NCBI GenBank assembly: GCA_905221605.1
Contig: CAJNDS010001090.1
Location: 172,501-236,500 of the forward strand
Direction of reading: 5' to 3'
DNA from: Symbiodinium natans
Taxonomy: Eukaryota > Sar > Dinophyceae > Suessiales > Symbiodiniaceae
DNA: 64,000 nucleotides
The notes under the pieces were generated by a model that ran no database searches, was not told the DNA's origin, and saw only the letters and a program-made list of their open reading frames with translations. The number at the start of each line of letters is the position of its first letter. Within the stretch, counting starts at the first letter, position 1. Shown here one piece after another: positions 21,308 to 30,500 of this stretch. A program made the translations under genes and the position numbers.

Positions 21308-21386
21308 ATGTCCGGGGCTCGCGCAGGAGGCTCGGGCCCCGCGCTCCTCCTGTTGTTGGCGGTCGGACCTCCCAAGTGTTCAAAGG
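21308..21386 (+). CDS. First exon with probable signal peptide
   Basis: An ATG-initiated exon reads SGARAGGSGPALLLLLAVG then PPKCSK, the n-region / hydrophobic core / small-residue layout of a signal peptide. It ends at AAAGG|GTTTGAACGG. Downstream exons were not identified. Confidence 0.45.
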
Positions 21387-21689
21387 GTTTGAACGGGGTT
21401 TATTAGCACTCATGCATCGGACAAGACTCAGATCTGTGACCTGACCTGGCCCTGCCTGACAACTTCCGAAAGCCTCAACCCCTGGGCTTAGTGGCCTCAG
21501 GGCCTCGGGCTTAAAAGTTCTTAATAGGAGGGCTTAGGGCCTCGGGCTGGAGCTTCGGACTGGTTAGAGTGTCTAGAAAAAAAAAGCTCATCTTGGGGCT
21601 TGGTGGGTTTAGGGCTTCTCTCAGGCCCCGTGCTCTGACCCTGACATGTGACATGCTGGGGCCCCGGGCTTGGCTTCACTCGGACTGAA

Positions 21690-21850
21690 TGAGAGAGTTC
21701 TGACAAACAAAGCCGGGGCCCTGTCCGAGCAGAACACTCAAAATGGTGAGTGCCATGACAAACAGAGCTCAAGGCTCTGTCTGAGCACGGCCACTCGATT
21801 TTTATGAAGGCGTGACAAACAGGGACCCGAGTCCTGTCTGAGCACGCCTT
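21690..21850. repeat. Three copies of a ~57-bp repeat
   Basis: Each unit is TGACAAACA-x-CTGTCxGAGC. The middle copy holds CAGAGC/GCTCTG arms around its centre. Confidence 0.6.
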
Positions 21851-21934
21851 CCACTTGCAAGCACTTGCAAATGTCCTAAACCCCTAAACCCCTAGGCTAA
21901 TAAACCCATAACCCTCGAGCCCCAGCGTTCGGCT

Positions 21935-22355
21935 CGAACCCTATCCCTAATCCCTAATACACCCTAAGGCAGCCTTTGAGCTGGGTTCACATGACTCGGG
22001 CTTAGGGCTTCGGGCTTAGGGCTTAGGGCTTGGGGCTTAGGGCTAAGGGCTTGGGGCTTAGGGCTTAAGGTTTAGGGTGGGTTCGGGCTCTCAGGCTGGG
22101 TTGGCTTACTAGCTTTTATTTTGGGCTGGAGTTTAGGTTAAGGTGTAGGGTCTCGGGCTCAGGAACCCTATCCCTAATCCCTCATACACCCTAAAACACC
22201 TTTGAGCAAACCTGGCGCAGGGGGTTCACATGACTCGGGCTTAGGGCTTAGGGCTTCGGGCTTAGGGCTTGGGGCTTAGGGCTAAGGGCTTAGGGCTTAA
22301 GGTTTAGGGTGGGTTCGGGCTCTCAGGCTAGGTTGGCTTACTAGCTTTTATTTGT
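21935..22355. repeat. Segmental direct duplication (~200 bp, two copies)
   Basis: 21935-22125 and 22160-22350 share CCCTATCCCTAATCCCT...TTCACATGACTCGGGCTTAGGG...GGGTTCGGGCTCTCAGGCT and TTACTAGCTTTTATTT. A third fragment (CAGGGGGTTCACATGACTCG) is at about 22567. Confidence 0.75.
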
Positions 22356-22587
22356 TTAGGGCTTAAGGCTGTACGACTCGGGGTCAGGGTTTGAGGTTAG
22401 GGTTTGGACTTGGTCGGGCTTGGGCTCGGGCGCTACCCTTCAACCCTGCAACCCTTCCCCTACTTATCCCTAACCCCGAATTCTTAAATCTTAAACCCCG
22501 GCCCCCGGCCCCCGGCCCCCGAGCCCCGGCCCCCGGCGTGGCTGGTAGTGCTCGAAGAGGTCCGCTCCAGGGGGTTCACATGACTCG

Positions 22588-22800
22588 GGCTTAGGGCTTA
22601 GGGCTTAGGGCTTAGGGCTTAGGGCTTAGGGCTTAGGGCTTAGGGCTTAGGGCTTAGGGCTTAGGGCTTAGGGCTTAGGGCTTAGGGCTTAGGGCTTAGG
22701 GCTTGGGGCTTGGGGCTTAGGGGCTTAGGGTTTAGGGCTTAGGGCTTAGGGCTTAGGGGCTTAGGGTTTAGGGCTTAGGGCTTAGGGCTTGGGACTTAGG
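22588..22800 (+). repeat. TTAGGGC array
   Basis: About seventeen perfect AGGGCTT units followed by variants. The C-for-T variant has been homogenised along the array. Confidence 0.9.
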
Positions 22801-23200
22801 GAGGAGGGTTTAGGGTTGGGGTTTAGGGTTGAGGGTTCCCGGACTCCCGCCCCACCATGCAGGGCCAGGGCGCTTCACCGACAGGTGTACTCAGCATAAG
22901 TCATTAGGGTGGTTGTTTTTTAGTAGCTTTCCTTGTTTTAGGGGGTCCCTTTATTTTTTTTGGGTTTTAATTCCCCCACCAGAAGAAAGCCAGGGATGTA
23001 GGGATAGTGGTTTCAAGGCGCCTTAACACGAAGACCCTCAACCCCCCACCCCCCCCCCCCCCCCCCCCATTCTCAACCCCGAAGTCCTAAACCTAGAAAC
23101 CCTCCACCCACCTAAACCCTAAACACCCTGAACCCCAAACCCTAAACCCCAAACCCTAAACCCTAAACCCTTAACCCTAAACCCCAAACCCCAAACCCTA
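22800..23200. other. Mixed tract, no gene assigned
   Basis: TTTAGGG remnants, a 20-base C run at about 23048-23068 and CCCTAAA units. Confidence 0.4.
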
Positions 23201-23231
23201 TAACCCTAAACCCTGCACCCACCCCCTCGAC

Positions 23232-23326
23232 CTTGGTCTTGCCGTCACCATTCTTGCCCAACTCTTCCAGGTAGCGGCTGAAGGCTGCGGCCACATAAGG
23301 CTGGTCCTTCTCGAAGCCCTTCATCC
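23232..23326 (-). CDS. Exon, unknown protein (31 codons)
   Basis: Entered after CGGGTTTAG, left at AAG|GTCGAGGG. Reads KGFEKDQPYVAAAFSRYLEE then LGKNGDGKTK. In phase, with acceptor supplied by a TTTAG unit. No family recognised. Confidence 0.55.
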
Positions 23327-23625
23327 CTAAACCCGAAACATCCCTAAACCCCAAACCCTAAACCCTAATCCCTAAACCCTAAACCCAACCCTGAACCCTT
23401 ACACTCTTAACCTTAAACCCCTCGCCGATGAGCTAAGGGCCCTAACGCAGGGTTGACAGGGTCCAGTGATAAGGGCGTTTGGTGGAGTGTACAGGTTTCG
23501 AAGGGTCTGTGCGTACCTGGCAACAGAACCCTTTCAAAAAAGTGACGCGGACCACCACCAGCGCTCCCACTTGGAGGTCCGGGATACTTCCAACGCCTAC
23601 TTATGCTGACCCCAACTTGGTAGCC

Positions 23626-23715
23626 CAGTAACTATATTAGTTTAAGGGTTTAGGGTTTAGGGTTTAGGGAAAGTGCATCGAACCATATTCTAATGAGGGT
23701 ACCCTTTGGGGTTGG
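23626..23715. repeat. Family 3 element split by a telomere-like tract
   Basis: The left end CTTGGTAGCCCAGTAACTATATTAG and the right part CCATATTCTAATGAGGGTACCC...TTGGCTACT flank a four-unit TTTAGGG tract, i.e. a telomere-like insertion nested in an introner. Confidence 0.55.
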
Positions 23716-23811
23716 CTACTGTACGTCGGAATCCCTGAACCCTGAACCCTAAACCCTAAACCCTAAACCCTAAACCGTAAACCGGGGCAAACGGGTACCA
23801 CAAGCTAGCAG

Positions 23812-23995
23812 GCCGATGGAAAGTCCATTTACGCAGCAAGCTGAATCAAAATTGGCAGGTTCTTTGTAGGGAATGAGGGAACGGGGTACCCTATGTAATC
23901 CCTTAAAGGGTTTTTACAGGGCCCTACTTCCCTCATACTAAGAACCAGCCAGTCAGAATTGGGTCATCTGTCATACTCAGCAATGTTATCAATCG
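23812..23995 (+). CDS. Gene fragment with an in-frame family 6 introner
   Basis: Exon 23812-23858 (RWKVHLRSKLNQNWQ) is entered after CTAGCAG; exon 23949-23995 starts PVRIGSSVILSNVIN and leaves at CG|GTGAGAAC. The 90-nt element between them starts GTTCTTTGTAGGG and ends CTAAGAACCAG. Removing it joins TGGCAG to CCAGTC in phase 0, giving KLNQNWQPVRIGSSVILSN. Product unknown. Confidence 0.6.
23859..23948 (+). repeat. Introner, family 6
   Basis: Inverted ends GGTTCTTxGTAGGGAATGAG / CTCATxxCTACTAAGAACC, with an internal GGTACCCTATGTAATCCCTT block. GT and AG are carried by the element's own ends. Copies: 24405-24497 and, truncated, about 55409-55440. Confidence 0.7.
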
Positions 23996-24168
23996 GTGAG
24001 AACTACCCCGGACCTCCACAGCTGGTAAGGATCCCGGAACCCTAAACCCTAAACCCTAAACCCTAAACCCTAAACCCTAAACCCTAAACCCTAACCCTAA
24101 ACCCTAAACTTTGCTGATCGAAAAGTTCCGGCAAACTGGGGTGTTGGGTTTAGGGTTTTCAGGTTCAG

Positions 24169-24269
24169 GGGCTGCATCTAAACAGGTTGAACGAGGCCCT
24201 CAACTCCTCTTTCGACTCGAAGTTCTGCTTGTGTAATTCTTTATTGGGTGTCATTTCGGGCTGTAGAGG
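24169..24269 (+). CDS. Exon, unknown protein (33 codons)
   Basis: Entered after GGTTCAG, left at AGG|GTCTGGGG. Reads LHLNRLNEALNSSFDSKFCL. Confidence 0.5.
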
Positions 24270-24347
24270 GTCTGGGGGTTAGGGCTTAATTAGGGTTTAG
24301 AACTTGATTTCTTCTTTCCGGGTTCAGGGTGTTTTTATAGGTTTGTT

Positions 24348-24582
24348 TCAATGAGGGTGTTTTGGGCTCAGCAGACGCACCATCCACCCGAAATGCAAGA
24401 CTGGCTGGTTCTTAGTAGGGAATGAGGACTGAGTACCCTATCTAATCCCTTAAAGGGTATATATAGGGCCCTAATTTCCTCATTCCCTACTAAGCACCAG
24501 GGGCCGTTCGCGGGCCTTCTCGATTTGCGCAATGGTCGACCGAGGTGTGATAAAGCTCTTGCGAACCAGTGGCGGGGCATAC
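24348..24582 (-). CDS. Gene fragment with family 6 introner and stop
   Basis: Exon 24498-24582 is entered after GTCTGCAG and reads YAPPLVRKSFITPRSTIAQI then EKARERPL. The 93-nt introner follows (GTGCTTAGTAGGG...CTAAGAACCAG). Exon 24348-24404 continues in phase 0 as PVLHFGWMVRLLSPKHPH and ends with TGA. The element is in the opposite genomic orientation from the 23.86 kb copy, but each reads as an intron in the sense of its host exons. Confidence 0.55.
24405..24497 (-). repeat. Introner, family 6
   Basis: 93 nt. Same inverted ends as the 23859 copy. The sequence just after the acceptor (CCAGTC) is the same at both sites. Confidence 0.7.
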
Positions 24583-24803
24583 CTGCAGACACCCGAACAT
24601 CAAACCCATGAACCCTAGTCCCACAAAAACTCCAAACCCTGAACTTTGTAAACCCTAAAAACCCTACAAACCCTTTAAATCTCTTGTAACCCCTATAAAA
24701 CCCTTTGTAACCCTATAAACCCTACAGATAGGGCTCATAGGGCTGATAGGCTTTTTGGATGTAGGCTGAAGTGTAGTTTAGAGCTTTGGATTTAGGGTTT
24801 AGG

Positions 24804-24852
24804 GTGCCAAAAAGATGACAGACAACTAAAGCCTGCCCTGTTCCAGACTAGC
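24804..24852 (+). CDS. Possible exon, unknown protein
   Basis: Entered after TTTAG, reads CQKDDRQLKPALFQT, then runs into a family 5-like element (AGCCTGGGAATGGAAGGGG). Confidence 0.35.
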
Positions 24853-24896
24853 CTGGGAATGGAAGGGGCTGTCGATTTCTTAATGGGGTTCGAAGG

Positions 24897-25006
24897 GAAC
24901 CTAATAAACCATAATATAGGGGCCTTCATAATTCGAACAGGGTTTTGGGGGGTTATTGTAGCATATTTATAAAGGGACCCTAAGGGAATACTATTAGCGA
25001 CCCCTA
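24897..25006. repeat. Introner-like element, family 9
   Basis: Shares ATATAGGxGCCT-xATAATT-GAA...TTGGGGGGTTATTxTAG-ACATTTATAA and TAAGGGA-TA-TATTAG with 46900-46999. Only two copies here. Confidence 0.6.
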
Positions 25007-25339
25007 TATACTAAACCCGAAACCCTACACCCTAAACTACATTACCGGCGCACGCGCTGGGGAGGGGGGTGGGGGGGTGCCCCCCAAAACCGCTGAGCGA
25101 CCGAGTCTCCATATCGGCGAGTCGCCGAGAATCTTGTCGCAGTAGTGCCCTCAGGTTGATATGGGAGGGTGTAGGGTTTAGGGTTTAGGGTTTATTCATG
25201 GGAGTTCACGGGGGGTTTAGGCGGGTTGGCGGTTTAGGGGGTTTCAGTGTTGAGGGCGGAGGGTTAAGGGGTTCGGATTTGATGTTCTAGGGGGACTACC
25301 CATCGCCAAAAAGGTTATGATCTGATGTGTGTGGCTTAG

Positions 25340-25431
25340 GGGTCGTGGGTCCAAAACCCTGCCTGAAAGCCAAGGCAGGGTCCCCCAAGCAGGAAACTGT
25401 AGCCCAAAATTGTAGTCTACTCGCTTGGATG
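25340..25431 (+). CDS. Exon, unknown protein (30 codons)
   Basis: Entered after GGCTTAG, left at ATG|GTATGTCC, a near-consensus donor. Reads VVGPKPCLKAKAGSPKQETV then AQNCSLLAWM. Confidence 0.5.
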
Positions 25432-25579
25432 GTATGTCCTAACCCCATAAAACCAGGGCCTGTGGTAACTCCCAACCAGTATACCCTATACACGTTGGCA
25501 CCTGCACCCTAAACCCCGCAAAACCCTACGTAAACCTCTGACCCCCAAACCCCCTAAAACCGAAACACCCTAAATGGTA

Positions 25580-25680
25580 AGTTCTCTAAATTGGGTCCCT
25601 TTTGAAATTCGTATGATAAGGGATCCCTCGTATTTAGGGTACCCATACAGGGACCATCATGTTGAGAACTGACCATATGC
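25580..25680. repeat. Palindromic element, family 12
   Basis: Inverted ends AGTTCTCTAAATTGGGTCCC and GGGACCATCATGTTGAGAACT. Single copy seen. Confidence 0.5.
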
Positions 25681-25810
25681 AGTAATCGTTTGGTTTTGAG
25701 GGTTCAGAGCCCAAACCCTGAACCCTAAACCCCTCAACCCCTTAAACCCTGAACCTCTGACCCCTAAACTCCCTAAAACCCCTAAATAAACACGCTAAAT
25801 GCCTTAAACT

Positions 25811-25925
25811 CAGTAGCCCAGCCACCATATTGGAATAAGGGTATCCTTTTTGGGGGTTGGCTACAGGATTAAGGGCACAACCTTGAATCAACAAAAAGGG
25901 AAAAGGGCACACCTGGCCTACCAAG
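25811..25925. repeat. Introner, family 3 copy
   Basis: CAGTAGCCCAG...CTGGCCTACCAAG. On the minus strand it follows an exon RILFEEGIL, paralogous to the RILFKEAIL exon next to the 33892 copy. Confidence 0.6.
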
Positions 25926-26040
25926 ATACCTTCCTCAAACAAGATCCTCTTAAACCCTGAACCCCAACTCCTAAACCCCTAAGCCCCCAAACCCCGCCTT
26001 AAACCCCTTAAACCTCCTAAACCCTAAACCTCTGACCCCC

Positions 26041-26070
26041 TACCCCCCCCCCCCCCCCCCCCACCCCCCC
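26041..26070. repeat. C homopolymer tract
   Basis: Two C runs of about 19 and 8 bases. Confidence 0.9.
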
Positions 26071-26085
26071 CTTACAACCCTATAC

Positions 26086-26179
26086 CTCGAAAGAGGTTGC
26101 GGCCGGAGGGCTGCTCCATTGGTGCCGCGATGCGAGGACCTGTGGCAACCAGGGCATGGGCTAACCGTCTTTGCAAGTG
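26086..26179 (-). CDS. Exon, unknown protein (31 codons)
   Basis: Entered after TTTCGAG, left at CGAG|GTATAGGG. Reads HLQRRLAHALVATGPRIAAP then MEQPSGRNLFR. Confidence 0.5.
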
Positions 26180-26412
26180 CTCGAAATGGGGGTTCGTGGA
26201 GTTTAGGAATTGAGGGTTTTGGGTTTAGGGTTGAAGGTCCTTGGGTTTAGGGTTTAGGGTCTAGGGTTTAAGGATGAGGATTTATTGGGTGTAGGGTTTT
26301 AGGGTTTCACCAAGGGCTTGGGGCTTGGGATGTGATGCCAAACTACACCCAGGTGATCGAGGAGAAGAACGGACCCTAAACTCTAAATCCTAAACCCTAA
26401 ACCCTAAACCAG

Positions 26413-26545
26413 GTCCGCGAGTATCCTTACTTCACCACGAGCCAAGCTCAAGCTTCCTTGTTCCACAGAATAAGGAAAGCCACAAAGTTCAAGGGTTCAG
26501 GGTTGAGGGTTTGGGGTTTAGGGTTTCGGGCAAGGAAAGCCACAA
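26413..26545 (+). CDS. Exon interrupted by a telomere-like tract with 14-bp direct repeats
   Basis: Entered after CCCTAAACCAG, reads VREYPYFTTSQAQASLFHR then IRKATKF. The 14-mer AAGGAAAGCCACAA occurs at 26472-26485 and again at 26532-26545, flanking a 46-bp TTTAGGG-like insert. Splicing AAG|GAAA...GCAAG|GAAA would remove one copy plus the insert. A family 2 element follows immediately. Confidence 0.5.
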
Positions 26546-26654
26546 CCTAGTTGCCCAGTACCTAGGGGAAATAAAGGATAACCCCTGGGATTATAAGGAA
26601 ATTATATTACCCAAAATAAAAGGTTAAAGGTTCCCTACTCTACAACTAAAGTTC

Positions 26655-26765
26655 GAGTATTAAGCCACCTAGGCTAGGAATGAAAGGGGTGCCCTTTTCT
26701 GCTCCTGGTGGGGTTGGTAAGGGAACCTAATCCTCACCCAAATAACAAAAAGGGAAAGTCGAAAC
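26655..26765. repeat. Family 5 element
   Basis: CCTAGGxTAGGAATGAAAGGGGTGCCCTTTT...GGGAACCTAATCC. Copies at about 27200-27285, 51643-51747, 52755-52828 and 57491-57603. Confidence 0.55.
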
Positions 26766-26959
26766 CCGAGATGAGCCTATCCTGCAGCTCTCAGCCCTAA
26801 GCCCGAAACCCTAAACCCTAAACCCTAAACCTTAAACCCTAAACTTCAACCCCAATGCTCAAGCAGCTTAGGCTTCGTGGCTTAGATTCTGTAGGGCTTG
26901 GGGTTTCGGGCTTCAACTGAGGGCTTCTAGGACTTAAGGCCTCCCACCCAAAACGCTAA

Positions 26960-27190
26960 AGGGTTTAGGGTTTAGGGTTTAGGGTTTAGGGTTTAGGGTT
27001 TAGGGTTTAGGGCTACAAGCATCAACCCTCGGCCTGGTTCACCCCGGTCCATGCAGAGGGCCAGCCAAGCAACTGCTCCACCACCACATGTATGTCCAAT
27101 AGGAACCTAGGGTTTAGGGTTTAGGGTTTAGGGTTTAGGGTTTAGGCTTAGGGTTTAGGGTTCAGGGTTTAGGGTGTAGGGTGTAGGGTT
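26960..27190 (+). repeat. Two TTTAGGG tracts around a short island
   Basis: Tracts at 26962-27012 and 27110-27190 enclose 27013-27108, whose plus frame LQASTLGLVHPGPCRGPAKQ is entered from TTTAG but stops at TAG; weak. Confidence 0.5.
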
Positions 27191-27334
27191 TAGACTAGAC
27201 CCAGAAGTAGCCTAGGAATAAACCGGGTACCCTTTTTGGATTTAAGGGGATTGGAAGGGAATTCCGGGTCCTGGTAGAGGGTTGTCCAAGAGTGGAGTCC
27301 CTCAACCACAAATCCTATACCCTAAGCACTTAAC

Positions 27335-27536
27335 CCTTGCGCTGTTGCTTGTGATTCAGAGCTTTAGGGTTTGCAGTATAGCCTGGGACCTTATACTAAC
27401 AGTCCTTAATAGAGATTCTAATAGGTGGTACTATAGTCCCTAAAAAGGACTGTTTGTGTAAGTTATAAGGGGGGACATCCCAAGTTCGCGGCATAGCTTA
27501 TGGCGGTTCCATCGGGGTTGGCTGCGGGTTCGCTGA
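27335..27536 (-). CDS. Gene fragment with an in-frame family 1 introner (GA-AG)
   Basis: Exon 27480-27536 follows a long C tract and TTATTTCGCAG, and reads SEPAANPDGTAISYAANL. Exon 27335-27382 reads YTANPKALNHKQQRK. Removing 27383-27479 joins the two in phase as ...YAANLGYTANP.... On the sense strand the intron starts GATGTCCCCCC and ends GGTCCCAG, so the best junction uses a GA donor, which is known in dinoflagellates. Confidence 0.55.
27383..27484. repeat. Introner, family 1 copy
   Basis: GGGACCTTATACTAACAGTCCTTAATAG...AAAAAGGACTGTTTGTG...GGGGGACATCCCAAG. Confidence 0.6.
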
Positions 27537-27545
27537 CTGCGAAAT

Positions 27546-27547
27546 AA

Positions 27548-27579
<32 letters not shown>

Positions 27580-27580
27580 C
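27546..27580. repeat. G homopolymer (~32 bases)
   Basis: A C run on the minus strand, immediately before the acceptor of the 27536 exon, where it would act as a polypyrimidine tract. Confidence 0.8.
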
Positions 27581-27707
27581 GGTGTTCTAGAGTTCGCGCT
27601 GTCGTATCGGTGCCGATAGAAGATATAACCCCCCCAACCCTTAACCCCAAACCAAAACAAAGTGACCCAACCCCTAAACCCTAAACCCTAAACCCTAAAC
27701 CTTAAAC

Positions 27708-28730
27708 CTGGAAAAGGAAATTGTCCCACGTGCACCGAGCTGCGTTTCGCTCGTGAAGTCGGCTCCATATTCTGAAGCCTTGGACAGACCTGTCAGGAAG
27801 ACTCGTCCGGGTTTGCGGCAAAGGGTTTAGGGTTTAGGGTTTATGGTCTAGGGTTCAGGGTTTAGGGTTTAAGGGAACCCTAAACCCTGAACCCTAAACC
27901 TCAAAGGTAACAAACAACAGGTCAAAGGGCTCTTTGACTGTAGTGAGCGCGATTTGGACGGCCTTTGTGCAAGAAGCCACTGGAACTCTCCGAAGTAGTG
28001 TTGTCCAAATGATGGAGCACTAAACCCTACCCTACCCCTGAGCCCTAAATCCTAAACCCCCCCGAACCCTTCAATCCCGAACCCCCAAAATCAAACTAGT
28101 AGAACGAACGCGCGCGCCTTCGAGCAGTTCCTTCATGTCCGGGTAGCAAAACACCGATGGCTGCCCACGATTCATCTGACAGGCCTGGTTGAAAGAAAAG
28201 TTGGGCTTGGTGGTGTTGGGGTCCTAAACCCTAAACCCTAAACCCTAAACCCTAAACCCTAAACCCAAGGGTTTCGGGTTTTGGGCCTAGAGCCCGGGGA
28301 TGTTCTTGAGGGGAGTTCAAGGCTCTTTGAGGGTGGAGAGTTCAAGGCTTAAAACACAAGTCGGGGGGTTATCGGACTTGGGGTCTGGGCCTTCGGGTTA
28401 CCTTCGGGATTGTAAGGGGAATATATTACCCCCCCAAAAGGATTCAAGGCTACCTACTCTACAACTACTTGGTAGCCCAGCAACCATACCAAGAGAAGGG
28501 CAACCTTTTTTGGGGTTAGCTATTTCTTAGAAGGGAACCTTGAACCAAAAAAGGGAACAGCGGAAACCCTAAACCCTAAACCCTACACCCTACACCCTAC
28601 ACCCTAAACCCTAAACCCAAAAGAACCTGCTTTGCCGAAGGCTGGCTAGTGATTCAGGGCCTTCCAGGGTCTGCCTCCAAGGGGGTCGAAGGGGGCGGGT
28701 GTGCCGTTTCCTAGTTGCCTGCTCAGAGCC
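27708..28730 (-). CDS. Gene E: exons separated by telomere-like introns
   Basis: Exon 28627-28730, entered after TTTAG, reads EQATRKRHTRPLRPPWRQ and leaves at AG|GTTCTTTTG. Exon 28110-28223, entered after TTTAG, 38 codons, reads TKPNFSFNQACQMNRGQPSV and CYPDMKELLEGAR. Exon 27900-28019, entered after TTTAG, 40 codons, reads LLRRVPVASCTKAVQIALTT and PFDLLFVTFE, left at GAG|GTTTAGGG. A last piece ends at 27708 (AG|GTTTAAGG). Exons two and three chain in phase 0. The first does not chain directly to the second, so an exon is missing or it belongs elsewhere. No family recognised. Confidence 0.55.
27851..27894. repeat. Perfect palindrome of variant telomere words
   Basis: GGGTTCAGGGTTTAGGGTT and AACCCTAAACCCTGAACCC face each other across TAAGGG. 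The TTCAGGG variant is kept in both arms. It lies inside an intron of gene E. Confidence 0.8.
28468..28563. repeat. Family 3 element joined to a family 2 half
   Basis: A family 2 right end (CTACCTACTCTACAACTA) runs directly into CTTGGTAGCCCAGCAACC, giving a composite element. Confidence 0.5.
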
Positions 28731-28868
28731 CTAAACCCTAAACCCTAAACCCTAATTAAACCCTAAACCCTATAACCCCTAACCCCTAAACCCCAAACCC
28801 CTAAAACCCTAAACCCCAAACCCCAAACCCCTAAGCCCTAAAACCCCAAACCCTAAAACCCCTATGAC

Positions 28869-28955
28869 CAAGGGGAGCCTCGTTGAAGACCTTCTCGGTG
28901 GCCTTGCGCCATGGCGGCCCCCCGCGGGCGAAGGCGTTTGACATGCCGGGCATAC
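28869..28955 (-). CDS. Exon, unknown protein (28 codons)
   Basis: Entered after ACTTAAG, left at TTG|GTCATAGGGG. Reads MPGMSNAFARGGPPWRKATE then KVFNEAPL. Confidence 0.5.
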
Positions 28956-28969
28956 CTTAAGTCAGGGTT

Positions 28970-29415
28970 TTTGGTGTATAGGGTTTATAGGGTTTGTAGG
29001 GTTTATAGGGTTTATAGGGTTTATAGGGTTTATAGGGTTTATAGGGTTTAGGGTTTTTGGGCTTGGGGTTCAGGGTTCAGGGTTAAGTAGGGGTTAGGGT
29101 TTGGGGCTTTAGGGTTTCGGATGTAGGGTTTATAGGGTTTATAGGGTCTATAGGGTTTGTAGGGTTTATAGGGTTTTAGGGTTTAGGGATGTTTAGGGTT
29201 TAGGGTTCAGGGTTCAGGGTTAATTAGGGGTTAGGGTTTAGGGCTTTAGGGTTTCGGATTTAGGGTTTATAAGGTTTATCGGGTTTACAGGGTTTGTAGG
29301 GTTTATAGGGTTTATAGGGTTTATGGGGTTATAGGCTTTGTAGGGTTGATAGGGTTTATAGGGTTTAGAGGGTTTATAGGGCTCATAGGGTTTATAGGGT
29401 TTATAGGGTGTAGGG
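28970..29415 (+). repeat. Variant array TTTATAGGG
   Basis: Mostly GGGTTTATA units, with TTTGTAGGG and TTTAGGG variants. Two near-identical halves (28970-29120 and 29125-29260) include TTCAGGGTTCAGGGTTAA. Confidence 0.75.
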
Positions 29416-29767
29416 TTGAGACTCTCATGAAGGAGCTTACACAGCGCAAGATGGGGGGTGGAGGGAAGGGAACGCAGGGGTGTGGGGGATGATGCTTCCT
29501 CACTGAGTCCCTATTCGGGGCTTGCTTGGCCCTTGTTAGTCACTGCCAGCGCCCTTGCCCCCTAGAGGTCTGTATGAGATAAAGCGCACACTTAGGGCAT
29601 TTGGGTTTAGACTCCTCCTCCTTTCAACCCTACCCATACCCAGTTCCTCCTGCTGTCTCTTCTTTTCTCGGCTACTATTAATGCTGCAATGCTCCTCTCT
29701 GCGCTGTTGCCACAGAATAACTTCGGGGTCTTGTCTCCGACCCCCCCCCCCCCCCCCGCCACTGAAG

Positions 29768-29846
29768 GCTCATGGGTACACTTTCGGGATTACAAGAGCC
29801 AAGTTCATGGGGCGGGCCCATGAGGTGTCAATCTCGACCTTCCGAG
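29768..29846 (+). CDS. Exon, unknown protein (26 codons)
   Basis: Preceded by an 18-base C tract and CACTGAAG (good acceptor), left at CCGAG|GTCTGG. Reads AHGYTFGITRAKFMGRAHEV then SISTFR. Confidence 0.55.
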
Positions 29847-29947
29847 GTCTGGGTTCTTAGGGTTTTTGCTTTGGAGACGTAACCCTAAACCCTAAACCCT
29901 CAACCCGAAGCCCTAAACCCCAAACCCTAAATCGGGGCTGTTCTAAC

Positions 29948-30025
29948 TTGGGGTCGCGCGTGGAGGCAGCTTTAGAGCGGCACTCCTTTACAGCAGGATG
30001 CCCTCGAAAAGAGATCTTGAATTTT
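29948..30025 (-). CDS. Exon, unknown protein (25 codons)
   Basis: Entered directly at the end of a family 4 element (ACTACCCTGAG). Reads KFKISFRGHPAVKECRSKAA and leaves at CCAA|GTTAGAAC. Confidence 0.45.
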
Positions 30026-30030
30026 CTCAG

Positions 30031-30186
30031 GGTAGTTCCATGGTCCCTTAGTATGGGCGCCTAAACGGGGATCCCAGATATACCCCTTGTATAACCGATG
30101 CAAGTTATGAATTAAGGACCCCCGTACAGCAGAACCCTTCAAATGAGGAAAAAGACCACATCAAGGGGCCATGTAACTACCCTTAG
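30031..30186. repeat. Introner-like element, family 4
   Basis: GGTAGTTCCATGGTCCCTTAGTATGGG...GGGGCCATGTAACTACC. Copies at 41811-41951 and about 46031-46135; partial at 31370-31470 and 38095-38160. The minus-strand ends read G|GTAGTT...CTGAG| (30 kb) and CTGAAG|GTAGTTTC...GCCCCAAG| (41.8 kb). Confidence 0.6.
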
Positions 30187-30350
30187 AAAGGGATTAAGAC
30201 TAGTAACCGCCTATGGTTGTTCCCCCCCTTAGTATATTTCGAATATGGCCCTTGCATTCTGTTTAGGGATTCGCGAAAAAGTAGACAGTGATTAGAGCAA
30301 ACCGCCTATCAACTCTGCAGGCCCTGAAGGTCCTCAAGACCCTGAAGGCA

Positions 30351-30500
30351 CCCTAAACCCTAAACCCTAAACCCTAAACCCTAAACCCTAAACCCTAAAC
30401 CCTAAACCCTAAACCCTAAACCCTAAACCCTAAACCCTAAACCCTAAACCCTAAACCCTAAACCCTAAACCCTAACCCTAAACCCTAACCCTAAGCCCTA
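30351..30500 (-). repeat. Long CCCTAAA array
   Basis: About seventeen perfect units, among the longest in the window. Confidence 0.95.

Noticed and set aside
20513-21375. Four hydrophobic minus-strand frames of 70-129 codons
   Set aside because: They are translations of the 137-bp repeat and differ by frame from unit to unit.
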